Shown here one piece after another: positions 8,352 to 17,358 of a stretch of 64,000 nt of DNA. The stretch comes from Gammaproteobacteria bacterium (lineage in GTDB: Bacteria > Pseudomonadota > Gammaproteobacteria > Pseudomonadales > Pseudohongiellaceae): the NCBI GenBank assembly GCA_009692305.1, contig SHZK01000003.1:173474-237473 (forward strand), written 5' to 3'. Within the stretch, counting starts at the first letter, position 1, and each line of letters begins with the position of its first letter. Both the position numbers and the translations under genes were made by a program. The notes beneath the pieces were generated by a model that was not told where the DNA came from, searched no databases, and was given only the letters and a program-made list of their open reading frames with translations.

Positions 8352-9667
8352 CTATTGAGGCATCAGGTTCGTGGACGGCGTCGAGTCGGACATGATCAGC
8401 AGCATGTCGAAGCCGTGGACCATACGCATCAGTTCGGGGTGAGTATCATCGCGCCAGCGGCCCATGATAGCGCGCAACGGGCGCAGGTCGATTAACGTGA
8501 ACACGTCAGGACTGGCGGCGGCGTAGAGCGGCTCAAGTCCGGCCATGTAACCGTCCTTTGGTGTGTCGGGATGGTAGCGCCAGCCAACGGGATCCAACAC
8601 GGCTACGCTCGAACCTTGGCCCGGCAGGATGGCCAACGAGAAGGCGCGTCCGCCTTCCAGCGCGGCGATTTCGGGCGCCAGCACGCCAATGTCCCATGTC
8701 TCCGTCTGGCTGCGACCGCGGATCAGGTGGGACATGCCCAGCTTCATGAACACCTGCGGGGCGCGGCCGGCGGCTTTCTCTGCTTGCCAGTGCGCGACCA
8801 GGTTGGTGCGCATGTAGGTCGAGCGCCGGATGTTGGAGTCATAACCAAGTTTGAGCGCCCACAGGCGATTGATCTCCAGCGTCTCCTCAAGCGTGGCGAG
8901 GATGCTTGTGGCTTCCGCACTATGGCCTTGCCAGGCATCACGAACGGCGCGCACGAGCGCGGGATCGCCGTTGAACGCGAAGATGTATTGCCCGTTCTTT
9001 TCCGAGGCGTGCTTGGCCCATGAGGCGGTGGATGCAGCGCGCAACCTTGCTAGCGCAGCGGCCGCCGCCTTCGGCTTCGGCATGGCTTCAAGCATGGTCA
9101 TCAGCAAGCGGTCGCCGCCAACCTCATAGTCGACGCCCCAGAACACAGGCCATCGCCCTTCACAGCGGCCCGCGCCCGCGCCAGCATATCGGCCTCTTCC
9201 TGCATGCCGAAGAAGGCAGCTTCGCCGCCCCTGACCGAGAATTGTTCGATAAGCCCGGCAACGCCCTTGCGCGCCGATGCATCGAGCGCGCCGGCCATCG
9301 GGGGTGACACTTCGATGATGAATTTCGAATAGCCAGTCGGCGCGAGCGCTTCGAACAGCTGTCCCGCCAGCATCGGGTTCTCGGCGATGCCGTGCTCTTC
9401 GCCGAGCAGGAAGAACTGGGCGGCGCGGCCTTCGGCGACCAGCTTGTCCCACGCCGGGCCGGAGAAGACGCCATTGGCATAGTTCAACGTGAGTGCGGTG
9501 GTCTTTGCTGTCTCGGTCAGGCGCTCGACCCATGTCGCTGGCGCAGCGGGGATTTGTTCAAGCTGCGGCGCCGGCTGGGCGGGAACGTCGACCTGTGATA
9601 CTGCAAGTGGCGCCTGAACGTACGCCGCGAATGCCAACGCGATAATCCCGATTCTCGAAGCCCGCAT
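8352..9667 (-). pseudogene. Erythromycin-esterase-like/ChaN-like hydrolase, frameshifted
   Basis: Two overlapping frames on the minus strand together encode one protein of about 438 residues. The 5' frame (from ATG 9667, GAGGTGG upstream) has a signal peptide, then FLLGEEHGIAENP and FIIEVSPP, reminiscent of erythromycin-esterase or ChaN/TIKI-type proteins. At about 9146-9151 the homologous sequence jumps frame and continues PVFWGVDYEVGGDRLL to the stop at 8352. Adding one C in the GGCC run would restore a single frame. As written the protein is truncated shortly after residue 180. It could be a true pseudogene or a one-base assembly error. Base composition looks more GC-rich than its neighbours and the gene is bracketed by a 14-bp repeat, both suggesting transfer. 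Family assignment is tentative. Confidence 0.6.
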
Positions 9668-9685
9668 GAATCCACCTCTCACCAT

Positions 9686-9743
9686 GATCAAAGGGGTCAG
9701 AGTACTTTGATCTATAAATCAAAGTTCTCTGACCCCTTTGATC
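9686..9743. repeat. GGGGTCAGAGTA-type hairpin, copy 1
   Basis: 26-base arms 9686-9711 and 9718-9743 pair at 25 of 26 positions around a 6-base loop. The core AAGGGGTCAGAGTAC is of a kind I have the impression recurs as intergenic palindromes in many gammaproteobacteria. A second member is at 48296-48361. Here it lies downstream of the methyltransferase-like gene and immediately upstream of the frameshifted hydrolase. It may also terminate transcription. Confidence 0.8.
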
Positions 9744-9745
9744 CT
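9732..9745 (+). repeat. 14-bp direct repeat, right copy
   Basis: Identical to 8326-8339 (ACCCCTTTGATCCT) and overlapping the outer right arm of the hairpin at 9686-9743. The left copy lacks the rest of the hairpin. Confidence 0.6.
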
Positions 9746-9763
9746 GAATTCTATATATTCTTG

Positions 9764-10603
9764 TTACTTTGCCGGTTTAACAAACTTCAAGGTCATGCGA
9801 TCGCTCTCGCCAATCGCCGCGTATTTAGCTCGATCCACATCACCCAGACGATAGTTAGGAGCCAGCGTCCACACGCCTTCGGGATGCACTGTCGAATCTT
9901 TTGGATTCGCATTGATTTCTGACTTGTCCACCAATTCAAATCCTGCGGCGGTCGCCACTTCAATTACATACTGTTCAGTGACATAACCGGTAGTGCGCAT
10001 AACGTCCATGCCGGCATCAGGTTTGGCGCGATGCTCAACCACGCCCAGCACGCCACCAGGTTTCAGTGCCGCATAAAATGCCGCGAAGAACTCATGTTCC
10101 TGCCCGGCCATAATCCAGTTATGAACATTGCGAAAGGTCATGGCCAGATCCGCGCTTGCAGCCGGGGCGATGGCTACTTCATGGGGTGGGTTCAGGTGGC
10201 GTACTGTGATCTTGCCGTACAGTTCAGGATCCGCAGTAATTTTTTCTTCAAAAGCCTGCAGATTAGGTGGCATGTAGGATGCCGATGCATTGGGCGAGAA
10301 ATGCGCGGCGTAGTATTTACCATGGTCGCGCACAAAAGGTGCAACGATTTCCGTATACCAGCCAGTGGAAGGCAGGATTTCTATCACCGTCATGTCCGCG
10401 CGCAGACCGAAGAATTGCAAGGTTTCTACCGGATGTCGAAATTCGTTGCGGGCAATATTGGTGGCGCTGCGGTGCGAGCCTACAGCCAGTTCTTCCAGCG
10501 TCAGGGCGGTGGCGCCACTGTGATTTTCGTCCGCTAAAATTTGGCAAGCGAACAAGGCGCTGCCGAGTAAGAACGATGTAATGAATGCTGATTTGCGCTG
10601 CAT
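9764..10603 (-). CDS. Exported methyltransferase-like protein
   Basis: 279 residues from ATG 10603 (GAGG upstream). It begins with a clear Sec signal peptide (basic start, hydrophobic core, ACQILADE). The mature part resembles class I SAM methyltransferases of the COG4798 kind: a motif-I-like stretch TVIEILPSTGWYTEI, a later LAMTFRNVHNW segment and the GGVLGVVEHR strand. The canonical glycine-rich GxGxG is replaced by EILPSTGWY. An exported methyltransferase is odd because SAM is not normally available in the periplasm, so the fold may serve another function. It is divergent from the DUF255 gene and shares with it a 301-base intergenic region. Confidence 0.8.
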   Translation of the reverse strand: MQRKSAFITSFLLGSALFACQILADENHSGATALTLEELAVGSHRSATNIARNEFRHPVETLQFFGLRADMTVIEILPSTGWYTEIVAPFVRDHGKYYAAHFSPNASASYMPPNLQAFEEKITADPELYGKITVRHLNPPHEVAIAPAASADLAMTFRNVHNWIMAGQEHEFFAAFYAALKPGGVLGVVEHRAKPDAGMDVMRTTGYVTEQYVIEVATAAGFELVDKSEINANPKDSTVHPEGVWTLAPNYRLGDVDRAKYAAIGESDRMTLKFVKPAK

Positions 10604-10904
10604 GGGCTGGCCTCGACGTTGCTGATGGAGATAAATATTGGAGCGGGTTAGATTTTGGAACTGCTTGAATTTTGTCATGAATCCCGCGGCAAGGCTACTT
10701 CTTCAAAGGTGCCATGGGTGAGAATACGCCGGAATTACTATAGTCTTGGCGCCTGTAAATTTATCCAGATCAAAAAAAAGCCCCCGTTGGGGATTGGGGG
10801 CGAGAAGGGCACATACCTAGGATCCTCGTATCGAGAATCCAGAATCGAGGAGATTCAAATAACAGACAGGACAGAGCGCAAAAAACTTTCATCACCTCCA
10901 ACTT
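10604..10904. other. Divergent intergenic region, 301 bases
   Basis: Lies between two divergently transcribed genes and holds no credible coding sequence. Its notable content is a minus-strand terminator-like structure at 10772-10801 with a further stem at 10823-10851. Confidence 0.6.
10772..10860 (-). ncRNA. Candidate structured small RNA or leader with intrinsic terminator
   Basis: Read on the minus strand: a stem pairing TCCTCG with CGAGGA (10851-10823), a spacer, then a GC hairpin (GCCCCC 10801-10796 with GGGGGC 10785-10780) followed directly by eight T residues (10779-10772). That is a textbook intrinsic terminator, yet no minus-strand protein gene ends here: it stands upstream of the minus-strand methyltransferase-like gene and inside the leader of the plus-strand DUF255 gene. 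It could be a short sRNA, an antisense RNA or a transcription attenuator. No promoter was identified with confidence. Confidence 0.45.
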
Positions 10905-13289
10905 ATGCAGGAGCAACATCCAATCGACGCTTTTGATACGCCCGCTAAAACCGATAAACCCGACACACTCGAAACGCAGTTGCGCCGTATCGAAGCGGCC
11001 AAGACTGGCAGCTATGTGAAGCGCACCGAACATCTCGATGCGGCAGGTAAGACCTTATTTATCAATCGGTTAATTCGGGAAGACTCGCCCTATTTGTTGC
11101 AGCATGCGCACAATCCCGTGAACTGGTACGCCTGGAGCACCGAGGCGTTCACAACTGCGCAGCGCGAACACAAACCGATTTTCCTCTCTATTGGTTACTC
11201 CACCTGTCATTGGTGTCATGTGATGGAAGTCGAAAGCTTCGATAATGTGGCAGTTGCCACGCTACTGAATCAGCATTTCATCAGCATCAAATTGGACCGG
11301 GAACAGTTTCCCGACATTGATGAAGTGTATATGACCGGAGTACAGATCATGTCCGGTCAAGGTGGCTGGCCGATGTCGAATTTCCTGCTGGCTGATGGCA
11401 AGCCATTCTTCGGTGCCACCTATTTTCCAGCGGCGGGTTTTACCCATGTGCTGAAGCAGGTCGTAGATGCCTGGCAGCATAAATATGCTGAGCTGGAAAG
11501 CAGCGCTGTCCAGATCAGTGCCGCCATTGATCGTTATCTGTCCGCGCGGCAACCCGCTACTGCCCTGAGTTCGCAGTTGGAAGAATCCATGTTGCAGGCA
11601 CTGTTGCAGCGCGAGGATCGCAGTTATGGCGGTCTCGCAGGGGCGCCTAAATTTCCGCAGGAACCGTTGCTTTTGTTGATGCTTGATCGCGTGCGGCGCA
11701 AGCGCGAGCTGCAAACTCTGGCCTTTGTCGAACGCGCCCTGGAAGGAATGGCGTCAGGTGGCATCTATGATCAGGTGGCAGGCGGATTTCATCGTTATAG
11801 CGTAGATGCCGAATGGTTGGCACCACACTTCGAGAAGATGCTGTACAACCAGTCGCAATTGGGACTGGTGTATTTGCAGGCATGGCAGCTCTCGCAAAAC
11901 CCATGGTTGCGGCGAGTCTGCGAGCAAACCCTGAACTATGTCGTGCGCGACATGCAAATTCCGGAAGGAGGTTTCTATTCAGCGACAGATGCAGACAGTG
12001 AAGGCGAAGAAGGAACTTTCTTCGTCTGGAGCCTTGCGCAACTGGAAGCTGTGTTAACAGCAGATGAGATGCAACTGGCGCGGCATGTTTACGACATCAG
12101 CGCGAGCGGCAATTTTGAAGGCGGAAATATTCTCAGTTTGCGGAAAAATCTGGCGCAATTGGCGACCAGCTCTGGACGCACAGACTTTTATCCGGCACTT
12201 GATGCAGTGCTGCGCAAATTATTCGCGGCCCGCGAACAACGCTTGCACCCACTGCGGGATGACAAACTGATCGTGGCATGGACCGGCGCCATGGTCACAA
12301 CTCTCGCGCGAGCAGCGTACGCGCTGGCAAATACTGATTGGCTCGCGGCCGCAGAACGTGCCGTACAGTTAGTCTGGAGTAAAAACGTCGAGGTAAGCGC
12401 GCAAGGCTTGCGCTGCCGCCGCATTTATCTCGATGGCGCAGTCTCCATCAATGGCCAACTGGAAGACTATGTAAACCTGGTCGAGGCCTTGCTTGCCTTG
12501 TTCGATATCACATCGAAGACTGTCTATCTGCAGCAGGCGAGGGATATATTCGCCGCCGCACTCACGGAATTTTGGGACGGGGATTCCGGCAGTTTTTACC
12601 TGAGCCCGCAGCAACTCGCAGGACCACAACTGACTCGATCAAGAAGTGCTACAGATGGTGCTACCTTGTCCGCCGTGGCGACGGCACTGCAATGTCTCAT
12701 CAGCTTGCAACAGCGATCTGCAATCATTGATCAGGCTAACACGTCTCTTAGAGATGACCTGGAACCAAAAATCCACGCATGTTTCACGGCGCTAAGCGGT
12801 GCAGTGAACGAAAACCCGATGAGCCATCCGAGCGTGCTGCGAGCACTCGCTAGGCAACAGCGAGGCAGCATCGACAATATTCAATTCGCCGGCAATGGCC
12901 GCGCCAGACTCGCTGTGCGCACGCAAGCGCGGGATGACACGCAAGCGCAATTCCAGATAACGCTGACTCTGCAGGAAGGATTGCATGTGACTGCGCCCAG
13001 TGCGGACACTGCAGCGAACGATTTCGTCCCCTTGCAAATCAAGGTCGCAGAATCCGAAGCGCACTGGCAACTCGAATCCTGCGAATATCCAGTGACCGCA
13101 GATAAATTACAAAATTCCGATGGAACTTCAGTGTCGATCTACACAGGAAATGCAGTAATTCTTGCTCGCTTCATCAGAACAAAAAAATCCTCAGACGCAC
13201 TGACCGGTTCGATCGGTTTCCAAGTGCGCGTGCAATTATGTAATGATCAAAATTGTCTGTTGCCAGAGATTGCAAATTTTCGTTGTTGA
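10905..13289 (+). CDS. DUF255 thioredoxin-domain protein (YyaL/SPATA20 type) with DsbD-like C-terminus
   Basis: 794 residues. Residues about 50-220 are a thioredoxin-fold DUF255 domain with the family hallmark [14 protein letters not shown] (CxxC) and QGGWP. Then comes an alpha/alpha-toroid glycosidase-like region ([39 protein letters not shown]) typical of YyaL/SPATA20. The last 130 residues are an extra beta-rich module ending [10 protein letters not shown], closely resembling the N-terminal electron-accepting domain of DsbD, with its cysteine pair. No signal peptide is seen, which is puzzling for a DsbD-type module. The family's function is poorly known; a thiol-redox role is inferred. No strong SD precedes the ATG. 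Confidence 0.88.
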   Translation: MQEQHPIDAFDTPAKTDKPDTLETQLRRIEAAKTGSYVKRTEHLDAAGKTLFINRLIREDSPYLLQHAHNPVNWYAWSTEAFTTAQREHKPIFLSIGYSTCHWCHVMEVESFDNVAVATLLNQHFISIKLDREQFPDIDEVYMTGVQIMSGQGGWPMSNFLLADGKPFFGATYFPAAGFTHVLKQVVDAWQHKYAELESSAVQISAAIDRYLSARQPATALSSQLEESMLQALLQREDRSYGGLAGAPKFPQEPLLLLMLDRVRRKRELQTLAFVERALEGMASGGIYDQVAGGFHRYSVDAEWLAPHFEKMLYNQSQLGLVYLQAWQLSQNPWLRRVCEQTLNYVVRDMQIPEGGFYSATDADSEGEEGTFFVWSLAQLEAVLTADEMQLARHVYDISASGNFEGGNILSLRKNLAQLATSSGRTDFYPALDAVLRKLFAAREQRLHPLRDDKLIVAWTGAMVTTLARAAYALANTDWLAAAERAVQLVWSKNVEVSAQGLRCRRIYLDGAVSINGQLEDYVNLVEALLALFDITSKTVYLQQARDIFAAALTEFWDGDSGSFYLSPQQLAGPQLTRSRSATDGATLSAVATALQCLISLQQRSAIIDQANTSLRDDLEPKIHACFTALSGAVNENPMSHPSVLRALARQQRGSIDNIQFAGNGRARLAVRTQARDDTQAQFQITLTLQEGLHVTAPSADTAANDFVPLQIKVAESEAHWQLESCEYPVTADKLQNSDGTSVSIYTGNAVILARFIRTKKSSDALTGSIGFQVRVQLCNDQNCLLPEIANFRC

Positions 13290-13310
13290 AAAGAATACAG
13301 ATAGTCGAAG

Positions 13311-13421
13311 GGGCGGGAGTCGGGGAAGCATGGCGGGGATGCGCGAGGCATGGATGCCGAGCCCAAGCCTACATGGATGTATTCACGGCGGGCCCCGTGA
13401 TGCTTCCCCGACTCGCGACCC
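13311..13421. repeat. 111-bp cloverleaf-like palindromic repeat, copy 1
   Basis: Same length and about 80-85% identity by eye to 44650-44760. The outer arms (GAGTCGGGGAAGCAT against ATGCTTCCCCGACTC) form a long stem; inside are a small hairpin GGCAT/ATGCC and another CACGG/CCGTG around a GC loop. It lies between the convergent DUF255 and sirtuin genes. It encodes nothing recognisable. It resembles ERIC-type intergenic repeats in size and form but not in sequence. Confidence 0.85.
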
Positions 13422-13462
13422 GTTCGGGCAGGATCAAAAAACTAAATTAATTTGACAGCCAA

Positions 13463-14176
13463 CTAGCCCGAACTCGACAAAATACCTTCAAAAAATGCTG
13501 GCACAATCTCGGAAGCCTTCCCATACACATGCTCGTCAAACCCCGAGCCTGTGACTTCCAGATTCAACTCCACCGTATGCGCGCGTGCAATCTTCGCGCT
13601 CTGATAAAACCCGGACGCAGGATACACATTGCCTGACGTTCCTATCGCAACAAACAGGTCGCAGCCTTTTAGTGCCAGGTTTATTTCATGCATATGCAAT
13701 GGCATTTCTCCAAACCAGACAATATGCGGTCGCAGGTTTCCAGGCGAACGACAGCAGCGACATTCAGTTTCGAAGACAAGATCTTCCCGTATATCGAACA
13801 CGAGTTTTGAATTTAGGCAGCGCATCTTCAGAATTTCACCGTGCATGTGCAGCAGTTTTTTGCTGCCCGCACGCTCGTGCAAGTTATCAATGTTCTGGGT
13901 GATGAGAACAAAATTGCCGAGAAAATCGTGCTCGAATTTGGCCAGAGCGGAATGGGCAGGGTTGGGTCTGATCTCGGGAGACAAAATCTGGCGGCGACGC
14001 TGGTTATAAAATTCATAGACCAGTGGTGGATTGCGCTCAAATCCCTCCGGAGTGGCAACCTCATCCACCCGGTGGTTTTCCCACAAGCCGTCGGCGGCGC
14101 GGAAGGTTTGGATACCGGATTCGGCGGAAATACCGGCGCCGGTGAGAACCACAATCGACTGGAGAGGTTTGCGCAT
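13463..14176 (-). CDS. cobB: NAD-dependent protein deacylase, sirtuin (CobB type)
   Basis: 237 residues. The sirtuin core is present: NAD-binding [10 protein letters not shown] near the start, TQNIDNLH, the catalytic HGE histidine (LHMHGEILK), and FGE. A CobB-like cysteine cluster (ECRCC and an earlier Cys) would hold the structural zinc. YNQRRR contains the Tyr-x-x-Arg pair that in CobB and SIRT5 selects succinyl- and malonyl-lysine, so desuccinylase activity is likely. It removes acyl groups from lysine using NAD in the cytoplasm. The gene is divergent from bcp, whose start lies about 145 bases away, and convergent with the DUF255 gene. Confidence 0.93.
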   Translation of the reverse strand: MRKPLQSIVVLTGAGISAESGIQTFRAADGLWENHRVDEVATPEGFERNPPLVYEFYNQRRRQILSPEIRPNPAHSALAKFEHDFLGNFVLITQNIDNLHERAGSKKLLHMHGEILKMRCLNSKLVFDIREDLVFETECRCCRSPGNLRPHIVWFGEMPLHMHEINLALKGCDLFVAIGTSGNVYPASGFYQSAKIARAHTVELNLEVTGSGFDEHVYGKASEIVPAFFEGILSSSG

Positions 14177-14321
14177 GCTGCGATCATAACAAGGGCATGG
14201 ATTTTGCGACAGCCCGCTAGTGAATGTCTCCGCAGTCGGTATAATGCCGCAGCATCTGAATATTGCTCAGCTGCCAAAGTCTGGTTGGATCAAACAGACT
14301 TCCATCGAAGGGAAAAAATTC

Positions 14322-14792
14322 ATGAACGCTCCCAAAATTGGCAACCTGGCACCCACATTTACACTGACTGATCATGCAGGCAAAAAAATCAGTCTGAAGG
14401 ATTGCCAGGGCAAGGCTAATGTTGTGCTGTATTTCTATCCCAAGGCGATGACGCCAGGATGTACAGTACAGGCATGCGGGCTGCGCGACAGCAAGCAACA
14501 ATTGGCGCAGCTGGATACAATCGCACTCGGCATCAGTCCTGACCCGGTGGCCCGACTGCTGAAATTCAGTGAGCGTGATGGCTTGAACTTCAATTTGCTG
14601 TCCGATGAGGATCACGCGGTGGCTGACAAATACGGCGTCTGGGGTTTGAAGAAATTCATGGGCCGCGAATTCATGGGAATTCGCCGCACCACGTTTATTA
14701 TCGACAAGGGCGGGCGCCTGCTGCACACCATGGACAAAGTGAATACGAAAACTCATCACGATGATGTCATCGCTATACTGAACACGCTGTAA
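14322..14792 (+). CDS. bcp: Thioredoxin-dependent peroxiredoxin Bcp
   Basis: 156-residue peroxiredoxin of the Bcp/PrxQ group, reducing peroxides with electrons from thioredoxin. The peroxidatic cysteine is Cys47 in TPGCTVQAC, and Cys52, five residues on, is the resolving cysteine typical of atypical two-cysteine Bcp. ATG 14322 is preferred over an earlier in-frame start because GAAGGGA precedes it and the protein then begins like Bcp (PKIGNLAPTFTLTD). It is followed at 14 bases by a YbfF-type hydrolase and then pdxJ, forming a likely three-gene operon. Confidence 0.93.
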   Translation: MNAPKIGNLAPTFTLTDHAGKKISLKDCQGKANVVLYFYPKAMTPGCTVQACGLRDSKQQLAQLDTIALGISPDPVARLLKFSERDGLNFNLLSDEDHAVADKYGVWGLKKFMGREFMGIRRTTFIIDKGGRLLHTMDKVNTKTHHDDVIAILNTL

Positions 14793-14806
14793 CGTAAGCG
14801 AATACC

Positions 14807-15589
14807 ATGCAACTTAATTATAAAAAGTATTCCGATGTGGGCGAGCCATTGCTGGCGCTGCATGGTTTGTTCGGCAATCTTGCCAATTGGGGTGCTCACT
14901 GCAAAAAATTCGCTGAAACTTTTGCTGTATACGGAGTCGATTTACGCAACCATGGTGATTCGCCCCATGCGGATGAGTTGAATTATCAGGTGATGGCGGA
15001 AGATGTGCGTGAGTTGATGGTTAGGCTCAAGCTCAAACACTGTTACATGATCGGCCACTCGATGGGTGGCAAGGTGGCGATGCAACTCGCGCTCAGTCAT
15101 CCTGAACTGATACGAAAGCTGATCGTGGTAGATATTGCGCCTGTAGCCTACTCCAGCAAGACAGACGGGCATGCGCGAATTTTGCAGGGAATGGAAACCT
15201 TGAAACTGGATGAATTGTGCAATCGCAAAGATGGAGAAGAAAAATTGCAAGAGTTTGTGGAGGACGAGGTTACGCGCAAATTTATTCTCACCAACCTGAC
15301 GCGCGGCGAAGCAGCCGGCTTCAGTTGGCGCCTCAATCTCGACTCCATACACAAGAACTACAGCAAACTGCGGGAAAAACTCGTTGGCGATGAGCCCTAT
15401 GCAAACCCTGTGCTGTTCGTGAAAGGTGCCCTGTCTGATTACATTCACCAGAAGCATGAAAAAGACATATTGCGGCTGTTTCCTGCCGCCGCTGTCAAGA
15501 TTGTTATGGAGGCGGGGCATTGGGTGCACTCAGAGCGACCGCAGGTATTTCAGAAGCTAGCTCTTGATTTTCTGCAAGGCGGAAAGTGA
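14807..15589 (+). CDS. Alpha/beta hydrolase, YbfF-type esterase
   Basis: 260 residues with the alpha/beta-hydrolase fold: HGLFGN oxyanion loop, DLRNHGDSPH, nucleophile elbow GHSMGGK (Ser) and late histidine AGHWVHSE. This set matches the YbfF/HpnH-like esterases; E. coli YbfF hydrolyses short acyl-CoA and acyl esters in vitro, and the in vivo substrate is unknown. No signal peptide, so cytoplasmic. It sits between bcp (14 bases) and pdxJ (3 bases), suggesting tight co-transcription. Confidence 0.9.
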   Translation: MQLNYKKYSDVGEPLLALHGLFGNLANWGAHCKKFAETFAVYGVDLRNHGDSPHADELNYQVMAEDVRELMVRLKLKHCYMIGHSMGGKVAMQLALSHPELIRKLIVVDIAPVAYSSKTDGHARILQGMETLKLDELCNRKDGEEKLQEFVEDEVTRKFILTNLTRGEAAGFSWRLNLDSIHKNYSKLREKLVGDEPYANPVLFVKGALSDYIHQKHEKDILRLFPAAAVKIVMEAGHWVHSERPQVFQKLALDFLQGGK

Positions 15590-15592
15590 GTC

Positions 15593-16333
15593 ATGACCGT
15601 ACTTAGTGTCAATGTAAACAAGATAGCCCTGCTTAGAAATTCTCGCGGACGCGATTTTCCACGAGTACTCGATTTTATAGAACAGGTGCTGGATCTTGGT
15701 GTGCGAGGCATTACCGTGCATCCGCGACCCGATGAGCGCCATATAACGCGACAGGATGTATACGACATTCGGGATTTCCTGCAACAGCATCCACATGTGG
15801 AATTTAATATTGAAGGTTATCCGTCGGAAGATTTTATGCGCATGCTTCTCGAAGTTGCACCTGCGCAAGCTACGCTGGTGCCGGACCAGCCTGGCCAGCT
15901 GACTTCGGATCACGGCTGGAATATCGCAGCGAACATGGCGCTGTTGCAGTCCAGATTGACACAGCTGCGCAAGGCGGGCATTCGCAGCAGCCTGTTTCTC
16001 GATCCAGCGCCGGCTGCAGTTGCACAAGTGCTTGCAGTTGGAGCTGACCGTATAGAACTTTACACAGAAGCATTTGCGCGCCAGTTTGGCTCGGCCCAGG
16101 AGTCGGTGGTATTTGAGCAATATCGACGCACCGCCGCGCAAGCACAAAATCTCGGTATCGGCGTGAATGCCGGGCATGACCTGAATCTGCAGAATTTGGG
16201 AAAATTCCTCGAAATTCCGGATATCCTCGAAGTCTCCATTGGCCACGCATTGGTAGTTGAGTCCCTGCAAGTTGGTGTGCCTGCCGTTATTGCCCGTTAT
16301 CTGGCTTTAACCGGTCAGGCAACAACCAGCTGA
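15593..16333 (+). CDS. pdxJ: Pyridoxine 5'-phosphate synthase
   Basis: 246-residue TIM barrel that condenses 1-deoxyxylulose 5-phosphate with 3-amino-2-oxopropyl phosphate, the ring-forming step of DXP-dependent vitamin B6 synthesis. Family motifs are VNVNKIALLRN, TVHPRPDERHI (catalytic His), EFNIEG, the NAGHDLN loop and EVSIGHALV phosphate-binding stretch. Length is normal. The start lies 3 bases after the YbfF-type gene. Usual neighbours recO and acpS are absent; instead it is third in a bcp-hydrolase-pdxJ run. pdxH, the final oxidase of the pathway, is about 7.4 kb downstream in this window. Confidence 0.96.
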   Translation: MTVLSVNVNKIALLRNSRGRDFPRVLDFIEQVLDLGVRGITVHPRPDERHITRQDVYDIRDFLQQHPHVEFNIEGYPSEDFMRMLLEVAPAQATLVPDQPGQLTSDHGWNIAANMALLQSRLTQLRKAGIRSSLFLDPAPAAVAQVLAVGADRIELYTEAFARQFGSAQESVVFEQYRRTAAQAQNLGIGVNAGHDLNLQNLGKFLEIPDILEVSIGHALVVESLQVGVPAVIARYLALTGQATTS

Positions 16334-16478
16334 GGATCGGAATATTCAGGCCCGGTTCAGTCGTTGCACCTATACTGGGCTAAATGCATCTGCAATCACC
16401 CTGTCATCAACCCGCTGTTGCTGAGCTACTACCCAACGCGATTGCGAGTACATTTCCAGTAATAGCGGGAGCCAGTCG

Positions 16479-17309
16479 ATGCGACATCAATTTGAGCAAT
16501 ATCAGTCGAAAATAGTCAAAGCGCAGCATGTGTCGCCAATCTTGCTCGGATTACTCGCAGTACTATTACTTGCACCTACTGCGGTGTTCGCTACTCATTT
16601 AGAGCTTGCACGCCTCGCGACCCAATTAAATATGGTCAGTGGTCAGCTCGCGTATGAATTGCGCGGTGCGGGTGCCTACTCGAGTATCCGGCAGCGCTCC
16701 GAACAGCTCAGTCGTGAAGCGGCAGATCTGGTGGATGCGGTGCGACGCGAGCGCAGTTCGACTCATGTGCAGTCGCAGTTCAGGGATGTCAGCCAACGCT
16801 TTGCCAGTCTGGAACAGGCATTTCTGCGCATGAATCGCCGTGATTTCAGCCCGTACCTGTTCAATGAATTTGATCGTATCAGTAATATCTACACCAGTCT
16901 CAGTGCCGAATTGCATTATGCCGGCGCGTATGAGTACTCGTCGCCACTGGTGTATAACTCGCGTGAATATGGTGCGCGCAGCTATGTTACGCGCACCTAT
17001 GTTCCGGACACCTATGTTCCGGGCACCTATGCCCCGCCAGTGATAATTTACCAGTCTGTGCCAGTGCCCGATTACAGGATTCCACCTGGATTCACCACTC
17101 CGACTGCGTCGAGGCATCTGCGCGAACCGAATAACGAGCATGAGCAGCGCGCTACCGGGCGGCGTCCGCAGGAGCAACAGTTACCAAATTTTGATCACCG
17201 CAGTTCGGTGCTCGACCGCCAGTCACGCCTCGACAATCGTCGCGGAGACTCTGCTCGAGACAGAACCAGTGGTACTGTTGAAACCAGTCGCCGCAATCAT
17301 TTCGAGTAG
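16479..17309 (+). CDS. Secreted or membrane-anchored protein with TYVP repeats
   Basis: 276 residues, GGGAG before the start. A hydrophobic segment at about 20-40 (LLGLLAVLLLAPTAVFA) is a signal peptide or anchor. Residues 45-140 are predicted helical with many Glu, Arg and Gln, suggesting a coiled coil. Residues 168-185 contain three five-residue units (TYVPD, TYVPG, TYAPP) coded by a 15-bp tandem repeat. The C-terminal 80 residues are polar, Arg/Gln-rich and probably disordered. I do not recognise a family. It is followed 49 bases later by the zinc-ribbon membrane protein. Confidence 0.7.
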   Translation: MRHQFEQYQSKIVKAQHVSPILLGLLAVLLLAPTAVFATHLELARLATQLNMVSGQLAYELRGAGAYSSIRQRSEQLSREAADLVDAVRRERSSTHVQSQFRDVSQRFASLEQAFLRMNRRDFSPYLFNEFDRISNIYTSLSAELHYAGAYEYSSPLVYNSREYGARSYVTRTYVPDTYVPGTYAPPVIIYQSVPVPDYRIPPGFTTPTASRHLREPNNEHEQRATGRRPQEQQLPNFDHRSSVLDRQSRLDNRRGDSARDRTSGTVETSRRNHFE

Positions 17310-17358
17310 GTCTCAATCATTGCGGCGCTTGCTGTCCTGCTGCAATCAAGCGCATGGA

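Noticed and set aside
8326..9745. Insertion sequence or transposon.
   Set aside because: No transposase or terminal inverted repeats are present; only a 14-bp direct repeat and a hairpin.
13311..13421. ERIC element.
   Set aside because: Length and form are similar, but I do not see the ERIC core sequence; reported as a separate repeat family.
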